DNA from: Planctomycetales bacterium
GTDB taxonomy: Bacteria; Planctomycetota; Phycisphaerae; SM23-33
DNA: 54,322 bases
Direction: 5' to 3'
Assembly: GCA_030612725.1 (NCBI GenBank)
Contig: JAUWNJ010000020.1
Location: forward strand, 1 to 54,322
The notes beneath the pieces were generated by a model that saw only the letters and a program-made list of their open reading frames with translations, did not search any database and had not been told where the DNA came from. Of the stretch, positions 42,931 to 51,256 are shown piece by piece. Within the stretch, counting starts at the first letter, position 1. Every line of letters begins with the position of its first letter. The position numbers were made by a program, and so were the translations under genes.

Positions 42931-43016
42931 AGTAGCCGGTAGTCAGTAGTCGGGAAAAGAAAAAACGGTAATGATGTGCATGCTGTTTTTTTCCGACTAC
43001 CGGCTACTGACTACTA
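42931..43016. repeat. Quasi-palindromic heptamer-word repeat (CCGGTAG/TCAGTAG family)
   Basis: The left arm (42931-42953) reads AGTAG-CCGGTAG-TCAGTAG-TCGG. The right arm, read on the other strand (43015-42993), has the two central 7-base words in swapped order. The loop is A/T-rich (42954-42992). It fills the gap between the GldG-like gene and the propeller gene. Confidence 0.8.
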
Positions 43017-43034
43017 TTTTGGCGAAAGGACAGA

Positions 43035-45446
43035 ATGATGAAAAAAGGTATTATTGTCGCGGCGTCTGTACTGGCGGTGGTTTCGATTGTCTGGGCGGTC
43101 AGTCCGGTAACGTGGAGCCATTCCACCGAGGCGCAATTCGCCTCCGGAAAGTTGTCCAAAACAGTCATTACGCCTCTGGGCGAAGTCAAACTCTCACGCG
43201 CGCTTGAGACGATAGTCAAACCGGCCAAAGAGGCCGGGATTATCTCGGCAATGGTCATCGACCGGCGTGGCAAGGTGTACGTAGCCGCTGCGCCGAAGGC
43301 GACGATCTATCGCGTCGATGGCGATAAACTCGTCAAATTCGCCGAACTCCCCGGCGTACTCATAAGGAGCATGGTCTTCGTCGGCGATAAACTCGTAGCC
43401 GGAACCTGTGGGAAAGACGCGGGAATCTATCAGATCGACCGCAAGGGCAAGGTGAAAAAAATCTGGACCGACAAAAAGGTCGCCTCGGTCTGGTCCGTCC
43501 TTCCGGGGCCTCGCGGGTCGTTCTACGCAGCCACCGGCGCGGAAGGAAAAATCTATCACGTCAAGTCCGACGGCAAGGCAGAGGTTATCTACGATAGCGA
43601 CGAAAAGAATATCCTCTCGCTGACTGCCTCGAAAAAGGGCGACCTGTTATACGCCGGTAGCGGCGAAAAAGGACTGATAATCGAACTGACGCCCGCGAAA
43701 AAGAAGGGGCGAATCCTCTACGACGCGGATGAAGCGGAAATATCCTGCCTGATAGTCGGCCCCGACGGTACGCTGTACGCAGCCACTTCCGATTCGTCCA
43801 AAGCTTCTGCCAACGGCGAAGCGCCGTCCAACCACGTCAAAGGAAAACCCGCCAAACCCAAGGCGAAAAAACCGGCAGGTAAGACCACTACAAGACCAAC
43901 AACAAGACCGGCGAAAAAGAAGCCCGTTACAACCGCACCGGCCAAACGGGCGGATAAAAAAGCCTCGGAACTCGAATTGCTGAAGAAGTCTCTGGTCAAA
44001 CCCGATAGCAAGTCGGCAGGGTCGGTGAATAAAGGCGACACACAAGCCAGACCAATGAGACTCATCAGAGGAAAGAGCGGTAAATTCAGAATAGTCGGTG
44101 CGAGTGCTCCGCAGATGCCGACGAAGTCCGCTCCGACCCCTCGGCAGATTCCGCCGGAAATTCTTCGCCGCATGATGTCTTCGAGGCGGAGTTCGACCCC
44201 CAGCCGCCCGACGCCGTCGAGTTCGTCGGGCAAGGGAAATGCCGTCTATCGCATAGGAACCGACGGATTCGTTCAGACCATCTTCCGCAGACCTATAACC
44301 ATCCTCGCAATGGTGATGCGGGACGGCGTTCTGATGCTCGGAACCGGCCATGGCGGGCAGGTCTTCACCGTCAATACCGACGGCGAACAGATATACGCAA
44401 TCGCGAAACTGGACCCGAAGGACATCACCGCGTTGGCGTCGGATTCCAAAGGTCGTTTGTACATGGGAACTGCCGGTAACGGGGGCGTTTTCGTTTTGGG
44501 TAAAGGCTTCGAGAAAAAAGGCACGATCATCTCCAAAGTCTTCACCGCAAAGCAGATTGCCGGGTGGGGCACGATGAATGTTAGCGCCGAAATCCCAGCG
44601 GGGTGCGGCGTTACCATTGCCACGAGAAGCGGAAACGTCGCCAAACCGGACGAGAAAACATGGTCTGACTGGTCCATCGAAACAATTGTGGGAGCCGGTT
44701 GGTTGCCGATAGCGTCCCCGGCTGGGAGGTTCCTCCAATATCGCCTGACGCTTGCCGGAGAGGGTAAGGCCACCCCGTCCGTCAATCGTGTTACGCTGGT
44801 TCACCAGGTCGGAAACATTGCTCCTGCCGTATCGGCCGTTCAGGTCGCCGCCGGTTCCGGACCCAAGCCGGGAACCGGAGCAGGCGGACCGATGCGATTT
44901 CGGACTATTCAGGCCAAGGCTTCCGACCCCAACGGCGACAAGATGCAGTTCGCCTTCTATTTCCGACGCGTCGGACGCGAAAAATGGATAAAACTTCTCG
45001 ATAAATCCCCCAAACCGATGTATGCCTGGGACACGCAGGCGGTCCCCGACGGCCCTTACGAGGTTCGCGTGGAAGTTACCGACGCTCCGAGCAATGCGCC
45101 GTCCGCGGCGATGACCGCAGCCCGTATCTCCCGTCAGTTCCTCGCCGACAACACCAAGCCGGTAGTCGCCGACCTTGTCGCCAAACCTCTCGCCGACGGC
45201 AGGGTGCGCCTGACCGGAAAGACTTCCGACGCGCTTAGCCGAATCCGCCGGATTTATTACGCCGTCGATTCGAACAAGGAGTGGCACCGCCTCCTGCCGG
45301 AAGACGGTATCTGCGACTCGCAGAACGAGAAATTCTCGACGACCATAACCGACCTCGAAGAAGGCGCGCACCGCATCGCCGTCCGCGTTGTTGATAAATA
45401 CAACAACACCGCTTACGCATCGGTCGAAGTAACAGTCGGGAAGTAA
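43035..45446 (+). CDS. Exported beta-propeller protein
   Basis: This 803-residue protein has a signal peptide (MMKKGIIVAASVLAVVSIVWAV). Blade-like repeats follow at about 70-260 and 400-500; units such as GRLYMGTAGNGGVFVLGKGF and GPDGTLYAATSDSS resemble PQQ/NHL or two-component-regulator propellers. Two low-complexity inserts (about 270-325, rich in Lys-Pro-Thr-Arg; about 385-400, rich in Ser-Pro-Arg) interrupt it. The C-terminal 300 residues form Ig or fibronectin-like domains (FAFYFRRVGREKWIKLLDKS). No enzyme motif is recognised. AAAGGAC precedes the start. It follows the ABC operon directly and may work with it. Confidence 0.75.
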   Translation: MMKKGIIVAASVLAVVSIVWAVSPVTWSHSTEAQFASGKLSKTVITPLGEVKLSRALETIVKPAKEAGIISAMVIDRRGKVYVAAAPKATIYRVDGDKLVKFAELPGVLIRSMVFVGDKLVAGTCGKDAGIYQIDRKGKVKKIWTDKKVASVWSVLPGPRGSFYAATGAEGKIYHVKSDGKAEVIYDSDEKNILSLTASKKGDLLYAGSGEKGLIIELTPAKKKGRILYDADEAEISCLIVGPDGTLYAATSDSSKASANGEAPSNHVKGKPAKPKAKKPAGKTTTRPTTRPAKKKPVTTAPAKRADKKASELELLKKSLVKPDSKSAGSVNKGDTQARPMRLIRGKSGKFRIVGASAPQMPTKSAPTPRQIPPEILRRMMSSRRSSTPSRPTPSSSSGKGNAVYRIGTDGFVQTIFRRPITILAMVMRDGVLMLGTGHGGQVFTVNTDGEQIYAIAKLDPKDITALASDSKGRLYMGTAGNGGVFVLGKGFEKKGTIISKVFTAKQIAGWGTMNVSAEIPAGCGVTIATRSGNVAKPDEKTWSDWSIETIVGAGWLPIASPAGRFLQYRLTLAGEGKATPSVNRVTLVHQVGNIAPAVSAVQVAAGSGPKPGTGAGGPMRFRTIQAKASDPNGDKMQFAFYFRRVGREKWIKLLDKSPKPMYAWDTQAVPDGPYEVRVEVTDAPSNAPSAAMTAARISRQFLADNTKPVVADLVAKPLADGRVRLTGKTSDALSRIRRIYYAVDSNKEWHRLLPEDGICDSQNEKFSTTITDLEEGAHRIAVRVVDKYNNTAYASVEVTVGK

Positions 45447-45476
45447 GATTATGTGTTGGGCAAAAGGGAGCAGACA

Positions 45477-46598
45477 ATGAAAACGCACGTTGTAACGTTG
45501 ATTACGGGTGATGGCGTAGGTCCTGAACTGGCTGAAGCCGCTCGTCGATGTGTCGCCGCTGCGCTGGAAAAGACCCCGGACGCAGGCGGCATCGAGTGGA
45601 AGGTATGCCAGGCCGGGCTGGACGTTATGGAGGCAGAAGGCACACCCATGCCCGAATCCACCATCGAATCCGTCCGCAACACCGACGCGACGCTCAAGGC
45701 CCCCGTTACAACGCCAATCGGCAAGGGCTTCCGGTCGGTCAACGTCCAGCTGCGACAGACGCTCGACCTGTATGTCTGCCTCAGGCCTTGCAAATCCTAC
45801 CCCGGCGTCCGCAGTAAGTACGACAACATCGATCTGGTCGTCGTCCGTGAAAACACCGAAGACCTCTACGCCGGCGTCGAGTTCGAGAAGGGCCTGCCCG
45901 AAACGGCAGAGGTAATCGAAGCCGTCAACCGCCTCTCGACAGACAAGAAAATCAAGACCGGCCTGGCCACCACCGGCGTGTCCATCAAACCAATCAGCGT
46001 CGAAAATTCCGAGCGGATCGTTCGCTTCGCCTTCGACTACGCACGCGCCAACGGGCGGAAGAAAGTAACGGCTGTTCACAAGGCCAACATTATGAAATTC
46101 TCCGACGGCCTGTTTAAGGAAGTGGCTGAACAGGTCGCCAAAGATTATACAGACGTCGAATACGAAGAGCGGCTGGTCGATAATATGTGCATGCAACTGG
46201 TCCAGAAGCCGGAACTCTACGACGTAATCGTCCTGCCGAACCTTTACGGCGACATCGTTTCGGACCTTTGCGCGGGTCTTGCCGGCGGGCTGGGCGTGGC
46301 TCCGGGCGCGAATATCGGCGATAACGGAGCCGTATTCGAAGCCACCCACGGTAGCGCGCCTAAATACAAAGGCCTGAACAAGGTCAACCCGACGGCATTG
46401 ATACTTTCGGGCGTCCTGATGCTGCGGCATCTCGGTGAGCGGTCAGCCGGCGACAGCCTCGAAGCCGCCGTCGCAGCCGTCATCGCCGAAGGCAAATCCG
46501 TTACATACGACATGAAACCCAACCGCGACGATCCCACCGCCGTCGGCACAAGCCAAATGGCCGATGCGATTATCGAGAAGATAGGGACGGGCACATAA
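45477..46598 (+). CDS. NAD-type isocitrate dehydrogenase family enzyme
   Basis: This 373-residue beta-decarboxylating dehydrogenase is of the isocitrate/isopropylmalate family. [14 protein letters not shown] is the N-terminal signature. The substrate loop [20 protein letters not shown] has the Ser-Asn-Arg arrangement of isocitrate dehydrogenases, and [15 protein letters not shown] is typical of the NAD-linked type. [19 protein letters not shown] is the metal-binding region and [13 protein letters not shown] the cofactor region. 3-Isopropylmalate or homoisocitrate dehydrogenase is less likely. The ATG at 45477 has GGGAG upstream. A 114-bp MITE-like element lies 10 bases after its stop. Confidence 0.88.
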   Translation: MKTHVVTLITGDGVGPELAEAARRCVAAALEKTPDAGGIEWKVCQAGLDVMEAEGTPMPESTIESVRNTDATLKAPVTTPIGKGFRSVNVQLRQTLDLYVCLRPCKSYPGVRSKYDNIDLVVVRENTEDLYAGVEFEKGLPETAEVIEAVNRLSTDKKIKTGLATTGVSIKPISVENSERIVRFAFDYARANGRKKVTAVHKANIMKFSDGLFKEVAEQVAKDYTDVEYEERLVDNMCMQLVQKPELYDVIVLPNLYGDIVSDLCAGLAGGLGVAPGANIGDNGAVFEATHGSAPKYKGLNKVNPTALILSGVLMLRHLGERSAGDSLEAAVAAVIAEGKSVTYDMKPNRDDPTAVGTSQMADAIIEKIGTGT

Positions 46599-46608
46599 TT
46601 TTCAGGTT

Positions 46609-46722
46609 GGGTGGCACCTTCAACCGGAGCGAAGCGGAGGTTGTGGGTGCTGGATGGACATTGGCGAAGAGCACCCACAAGCTCTGCTCCACTTCGTTCC
46701 GCTTCGCTTGAAGGTGCCACCC
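46609..46722. mobile_element. 114-bp MITE-like inverted-repeat element, copy 2
   Basis: This copy has the same GGGTGGCACCTTCAA and TTGAAGGTGCCACCC ends and the same 114-base length as 16545-16658. The first 43 bases are identical and the centre is diverged. It lies between the isocitrate dehydrogenase stop and lpxK, where it may also act as a terminator. Confidence 0.75.
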
Positions 46723-46770
46723 CGGCGATTCAACTTTTTCCTGCGTGAAGATTAGGTTAGCATATCTGCG

Positions 46771-47742
46771 ATGAATTGTGTCGTTGGAAAGATACTGGCG
46801 TCGCCCTATGCTTCTCTAGTGCGTCTGCGCCGTTGGGCGTATCGGCGGGGGATAAGGAAAAGTCATCCCGCTGGTGTGCCCGTAATCTGCGTGGGAAATA
46901 TCACCGTCGGCGGGACGGGCAAGACGCCGATGGTCGCGTGGGCTGTCGGGCGTTTGAAGGAGGCAGGGCGAAAACCGGCGATTCTCACTCGCGGATACAA
47001 GGCCATCGACGGCAAGAGCGATGAGGCAGAACTGCTCAGGCAATCGACGGGCGTACCCGTGATTATCAATCCTGATCGCGTAGCCGGCGCGCAAAAAGCA
47101 ATTGCCGGCGGGGCGGACGTGCTGGTAATGGACGACGGCTTTCAGCACATGCGACTGCGGCGGGATTTGGACATCGTCCTCATTGACGCGACCAGACCCT
47201 TCGGCGGCGGAGCGTGTCTTCCCATCGGAAGATTGCGCGAACCACTGACCGCCCTTTCCGATGCCGACGCAATCGTCATCACACGCAGCGACGCCGTTAC
47301 GCCCGAACAGTTGCAAGACCTTCGCAATCGGCTTGTCCGTTTCGCGCCGGACGCATCAATCCACACCGCCATCCACAAACCCGTCAAAATTATCGACGAA
47401 AAGGGGGATGAGTTACCGCCCGACGCCTTGAGTGGGCGGAAGGTATGCGCATTTGCAGGCCTGGGTAATCCCGACGCATTTTTCGCGACATTGACCGATA
47501 TCGGCGCTCGAATTGCCGAAAAGGTTTCCTTCAGCGATCATGCCGCTTACGATTCTGCGGCGATTGAGCGGGTTTCGAACGCAAACGCCGAAGCGGAGGT
47601 GCTCGTTACCACTGAGAAAGATTATGTCAAGTTAGCGGAGTTTTCACTGGAAAGACCCGTCTGGCGACTCGTTGTCGAAATGCGGATAACCGAAGGCGAG
47701 CAGACGCTTGTGGAGATGATACTCAAGGCGGGGCAACGGTGA
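46771..47742 (+). CDS. lpxK: Tetraacyldisaccharide 4'-kinase
   Basis: This 323-residue LpxK phosphorylates the lipid A precursor at the 4' position on the inner membrane. The P-loop VGNITVGGTGKTP is at 41-53 and DDGFQHMRLRRDLDIVLID is the family signature. The length is normal. Only a weak ribosome site is seen. The gene implies a true lipid A outer membrane and heads the lpxK/hldE/gmhA/gmhB-like set. Confidence 0.95.
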   Translation: MNCVVGKILASPYASLVRLRRWAYRRGIRKSHPAGVPVICVGNITVGGTGKTPMVAWAVGRLKEAGRKPAILTRGYKAIDGKSDEAELLRQSTGVPVIINPDRVAGAQKAIAGGADVLVMDDGFQHMRLRRDLDIVLIDATRPFGGGACLPIGRLREPLTALSDADAIVITRSDAVTPEQLQDLRNRLVRFAPDASIHTAIHKPVKIIDEKGDELPPDALSGRKVCAFAGLGNPDAFFATLTDIGARIAEKVSFSDHAAYDSAAIERVSNANAEAEVLVTTEKDYVKLAEFSLERPVWRLVVEMRITEGEQTLVEMILKAGQR

Positions 47743-47743
47743 A

Positions 47744-47861
47744 GCATTCGGCATTGGTGGTAAGAGGGTCGTTGTGCGTTCTGCTTTTATAATTCCGATA
47801 TTTTATTGAACTGTGGAATTAAAAAAACCTTCACGAACCCAGTGCCACCAATGCCGAATGC
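47744..47861. repeat. Inverted repeat of heptamer-like words (GCATTCGGCATTGGTGG)
   Basis: A perfect 17-base inverted repeat (47744-47760 and 47845-47861) encloses 84 A/T-richer bases. It begins 2 bases after the lpxK stop. The arm consists of two related words (CATTCGG, CATTGGT). Confidence 0.75.
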
Positions 47862-47902
47862 CCCATGATTCCGTTCCAGTCTGCGATGACTATTATGCGG
47901 CA

Positions 47903-47929
47903 TTGCAACTCTGACGCAGCGGGTATAGA
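47903..47929 (+). promoter_or_regulatory. Possible promoter of hldE (near-leaderless geometry)
   Basis: TTGCAA (47903-47908), a 15-base spacer and TATAGA (47924-47929). Transcription would start about 47936, and the ATG is at 47938. No ribosome site is visible. The short spacer weakens the call. Confidence 0.35.
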
Positions 47930-47937
47930 ATCCTGAC

Positions 47938-49416
47938 ATGCACCATTTGATAGAGATCGTCGAAGGTTTTTCCCATCCGAAGATCGCGCTGGTGGGCGAT
48001 TACATGCTGGACCGTTACGTCAGCGGCGACACGGAGCGGATCAGTCCCGAAGCGCCCGTTCCTGTCTTTCGCGTTTTGGGTCGCGAGTCGCGTCCCGGCG
48101 GATCCGGAAGCGTGGCTATGAATATCCTTACGCTTGGTGGGAAGGTCAGTTGCATCGGCGTAATCGGACAGGACAAAGCCGGAGAGGAACTGATGAGCAT
48201 TTTGTCGGTGGCGGGGGCGGAAACGGCCTCGCTGACACGACTTCGGGGCAGACCTACGACGCTCAAGCAGCGGCTGATCGGCCTGGCCCAGCATCGTCAT
48301 CGCCAGCAGATTCTCCGCATGGACGAGGAGTCCTCCGAGCCGTTACCGAAATCCGTAGCCGCTACGCTTCGCGCGTCGTTGCGGTCGGCGATGGTTGACT
48401 GCCAGGCTGTGGCGATGGAGGATTACGATAAGGGAATTTTCAGCGACTCGACCATGCCGCAGTTAATAGCCGACGCCCGGTCGGCGGGGCTGCCGGTAAT
48501 TGTCGATCCCGCCCGCATCGGCGACTACCGGCGTTATCGCGGCGCGACGCTGTTGACGCCGAACCGATACGAAGCCGCCCTCGCCAGCGGCGTCGAAATC
48601 ACCGATGCCGATTCGCTGGAGCGGGCTGCAAGGCAGATAATCCAGACGACCGACGCCCAGGCCGTTATGATTACACTGGACAAAGACGGCGTGTACCTGG
48701 CGAGGTCAGGCGGTGAAGGCGTAATTGTCCCGACCCGCCCGCGCGCGGTCTATGACGTTGCCGGTGCGGGCGACGCCGTTCTTGCAATGCTGGCCGTCGC
48801 GGTGGCGGGCGGATGCGAAGCCGACGACGCAGTGGCCCTGGCGAACATAGCCGGCGGATTGGAGGTCGAACGCTTCGGCGTCGTTCCGATTACCGCCGAC
48901 GAAGTGCTCGACGAACTTCGCCGAATGGTCGGCCTGCGCGGCGGGAAAGTCATCAGCCAAAAACGCCTCGCACGCGAAGTTGCCCGCCGACGCCGCAGCG
49001 GCGAGACAATCGTCTTTACCAACGGATGCTTCGACCTGCTGCACGCCGGGCACGTTCGCTACCTCCGCCAGGCGAGGGAGTTAGGTTCGTGCCTTATCGT
49101 AGCGATAAATTCCGACGATAGTGTCCGTCGGCTTAAGGGGCCTGACAGACCCGTTATCGGGGAAGATGAACGGGCGGAGATGCTCGGCGCGCTGGAATGT
49201 GTCGATTACGTAACCATTTTTGCCGAAGATACGCCCGAACCGTTGCTGGAAATGATAAAGCCGGACATCCTCGCCAAGGGCGGAACGACGCCGGTAGTCG
49301 TCGGTGCGGAAATCGTCGAAGCCTACGGCGGGAAGGTCCTGACGCTGGATATGGTCGAAGGTGCGAGCACAACGGAGATTATCAATCGGATAGTGAATAC
49401 GACAGATGACGGATAA
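47938..49416 (+). CDS. hldE: Bifunctional heptose-7-phosphate kinase / heptose-1-phosphate adenylyltransferase
   Basis: This 492-residue HldE makes ADP-D-glycero-D-manno-heptose for the lipopolysaccharide core in two steps. The N-terminal ribokinase-like domain (about 1-325) has GDYMLDRYVSGDTERISPEAPVPVF-type motifs and the catalytic GAGDAVLA near 278. The C-terminal nucleotidyltransferase (about 350-492) has TNGCFDLLHAGHVRYL with the HxGH site. The length is normal. It overlaps gmhA by 11 bases, so the two are coupled. Confidence 0.96.
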   Translation: MHHLIEIVEGFSHPKIALVGDYMLDRYVSGDTERISPEAPVPVFRVLGRESRPGGSGSVAMNILTLGGKVSCIGVIGQDKAGEELMSILSVAGAETASLTRLRGRPTTLKQRLIGLAQHRHRQQILRMDEESSEPLPKSVAATLRASLRSAMVDCQAVAMEDYDKGIFSDSTMPQLIADARSAGLPVIVDPARIGDYRRYRGATLLTPNRYEAALASGVEITDADSLERAARQIIQTTDAQAVMITLDKDGVYLARSGGEGVIVPTRPRAVYDVAGAGDAVLAMLAVAVAGGCEADDAVALANIAGGLEVERFGVVPITADEVLDELRRMVGLRGGKVISQKRLAREVARRRRSGETIVFTNGCFDLLHAGHVRYLRQARELGSCLIVAINSDDSVRRLKGPDRPVIGEDERAEMLGALECVDYVTIFAEDTPEPLLEMIKPDILAKGGTTPVVVGAEIVEAYGGKVLTLDMVEGASTTEIINRIVNTTDDG

Positions 49417-49972
49417 CGGTAAAATCGACAAGATGATCGGCGAAATGGTCGTGGCTGCCGGAAGGATTGATGCGCCGACGATTGGACTGATTGCCGAGGT
49501 ACTGATTGAGGCGTTCGATGCCGGCGCGCGTGTGTATGTCTGCGGTAACGGCGGGTCGGCTGCCGACGCCCAACACATCGCAGCCGAACTTATCGGGCGT
49601 TTCCGCCGCGAGGGTCGAAAGCCTCTGCCTTGTGTGGCTTTGACCACCGACACAAGTGCGCTGACGGCCTTGGCGAACGATTTTGGTTTCGAGCGGGTCT
49701 TTTCGCGCCAAATTGAGGCATTGGGAGATAAAGGCGACGTTTTATGGGTGTTGTCAACGTCGGGTAAAAGCCCTAATATCATATCAGCGGCGAACTCGGC
49801 GAAGCAGCGAGGGATGAAAGTCGTCGCAATGACAGGCGGTAGCGGCGGCGAACTTGCCGAACTGTCCGACGTTTGCTTCACCGCGCCGGGCGAGTGGAGC
49901 GACCAGATTCAGCAGATGCACCAACTGGCATATCATATAATCTGCGAAGTGATAGATGAACACTTTGTATAA
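49406..49972 (+). CDS. gmhA: Sedoheptulose-7-phosphate isomerase
   Basis: This 188-residue SIS-domain GmhA converts sedoheptulose 7-phosphate to D-glycero-D-manno-heptose 7-phosphate, the first step of ADP-heptose synthesis. CGNGGSAADAQHIAAELIGRF (starting at 46) is the family signature with H57 and E61 as zinc/catalytic residues. LSTSGKSPNIISA and the C-terminal QMHQLAYHIICE are also typical. It overlaps hldE and is followed by a repeat block. Confidence 0.96.
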   Translation: MTDNGKIDKMIGEMVVAAGRIDAPTIGLIAEVLIEAFDAGARVYVCGNGGSAADAQHIAAELIGRFRREGRKPLPCVALTTDTSALTALANDFGFERVFSRQIEALGDKGDVLWVLSTSGKSPNIISAANSAKQRGMKVVAMTGGSGGELAELSDVCFTAPGEWSDQIQQMHQLAYHIICEVIDEHFV

Positions 49973-49992
49973 CACTGTGGTGACACGTTGCA

Positions 49993-50149
49993 GGAAATCC
50001 GAATATCGAAATCCGAAACAAATTCTAAATTCGAAATTCAAATGTTCCAAACAGTTACTCTCAAGACTCACCGGGCATGGTTTGGGTAATTCGAATTTGG
50101 GTCATTTGGTATTGTTTCGAATTTTGTATTTCGGGATTCGGATTTAGAA
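49993..50149. repeat. Quasi-palindromic heptamer-word repeat (AAATCCG family), copy 2
   Basis: The left arm (49993-50054) has words GAAATCC, GAATATC and GAAATTC and ends in TCCAAACAG. The right arm (50080-50149) has the facing complements. The arm order and the CAAATG...TCCAAACAG stretch match the copy at 27693-27850, but the two copies are clearly diverged. It fills the gmhA-gmhB gap. Confidence 0.75.
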
Positions 50150-50190
50150 AGTGGTATTGCGTGCGTCAGAATGTTTAAGGGGTAAATATC

Positions 50191-51111
50191 ATGGCTGACA
50201 AGTGTGTATTTCTCGACCGCGACCGGACGATTATCGAGGACCCCGGCTACATGACCGACCCGGATGCCGTCAAACTCTTACCCGGCGTTGAACTGGCGTT
50301 GCGGTCCCTGGCCCAGGTGGGATTCAAACTCATCGTCGTTACAAACCAGTCCGCCATTGCTCGGGGGCTGTTGACTGAAGACGGTCTGGAGCAGATTCAC
50401 GACGAGATGCGCCGTCAACTGTCGCAGCGTGGCGTCGAACTTGACGCTATCTATTACTGTCCGTATCACCCTGAAGGGACTGTCGAGCGGTACACTCGCG
50501 TATCGGCGGATTGCAAGCCGTCTCCAGGTATGCTGCTGAAGGCGTCGAAGGATTTACAGATAGAGATGTCGGAAAGTTGGATGGTGGGCGATTCGCCGCG
50601 CGACATAGAAGCCGGTCAGCGAGCGGGCTGCCGGACCATTCGTGTTCGCCACAAGGGCGACGGGGCCTCCGAGCAGGATGAGGATGTTCAGGCCGATTTC
50701 ACCGTTCGCAACCTCGTCGATGCCGCACGGGTTATTCTTCGTGAGAGCGGATTGGCTGCAGCGGTGGGAAAAATGGCTGAAAGCCCCGCTGTTTCCGTCG
50801 GCGCTGCAAGGCTTCCTTCGTCGGCCCAGACGCCCATTGACAGCATGACCGATTCGCAGACCCTTCACGAAATTCTCCGTCATATCACGCAGACCAGGAC
50901 CCCCGGTAACGGGGCGGAATTTTCCTCAGCACGCCTGCTCGGCGCTATCTTCCAGATATTCGCTGTCATCGCTCTGGTATGGGGATTGATTTATATCCCC
51001 GACGTGATGAATTCCGGTGAAAGCAATCTTATCTGGCATGTGGCGATGATGACCGCAGGCGTTCTGCAACTTGCGGCATTGACATTCTTTATCCTCTCGC
51101 GACAACGATAA
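50191..51111 (+). CDS. GmhB-like HAD phosphatase fused to a membrane tail
   Basis: This 306-residue protein has an N-terminal (1-190) HAD phosphatase related to D,D-heptose 1,7-bisphosphate 7-phosphatase (GmhB). The nucleophile motif is FLDRDRT (7-13; D9 and D11), with Arg12 where family members have Gly. VVTNQSAIARG (motif II), CKPSPGM and MVGDSPRDIEAG (motif IV) are present. The family's zinc loop is reduced, since CPYHPEG remains but the second Cys pair is a single Cys. The C-terminal 115 residues are not part of GmhB and contain two membrane helices (about 248-265 and 280-301). Its position after hldE-gmhA supports a heptose role. AAGGGG precedes the start. Confidence 0.8.
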   Translation: MADKCVFLDRDRTIIEDPGYMTDPDAVKLLPGVELALRSLAQVGFKLIVVTNQSAIARGLLTEDGLEQIHDEMRRQLSQRGVELDAIYYCPYHPEGTVERYTRVSADCKPSPGMLLKASKDLQIEMSESWMVGDSPRDIEAGQRAGCRTIRVRHKGDGASEQDEDVQADFTVRNLVDAARVILRESGLAAAVGKMAESPAVSVGAARLPSSAQTPIDSMTDSQTLHEILRHITQTRTPGNGAEFSSARLLGAIFQIFAVIALVWGLIYIPDVMNSGESNLIWHVAMMTAGVLQLAALTFFILSRQR

Positions 51112-51121
51112 GGTTTCGGAA

Positions 51122-51225
51122 GAACAACTATTGTTCAGAGTGGACATAGTACGCCCCCCGGCGCTCCTGTGAACATGGTTATCCCGCTGGAAAGGTGGTA
51201 TTGTTTATCTGGCACGGGTGTTGCA
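51122..51225 (+). promoter_or_regulatory. Sigma-54 promoter with upstream dyads
   Basis: TGGCACGGGTGTTGCA at 51210-51225 is a full match to the -24/-12 sigma-54 consensus (GG-N10-GC). Upstream, GAACAACTATTGTTC (51122-51136) is a perfect dyad about 90 bases from the -24 box. A weaker related site (GAACATGGTTAT) lies at about 51171. They could bind an enhancer-binding protein. The predicted transcript starts near 51236, just before the CAGGAGT ribosome site of the lipoprotein gene. Confidence 0.75.
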
Positions 51226-51256
51226 CCTTGATAGGTGGATAAACAGGAGTAAGTGT

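Noticed and set aside
43647-46430. A 927-codon open frame on the minus strand opposite the propeller and isocitrate dehydrogenase genes
   Set aside because: Both plus-strand genes have clear protein features, and the antisense frame has no ribosome site or family resemblance. Long antisense frames are common with this codon bias.
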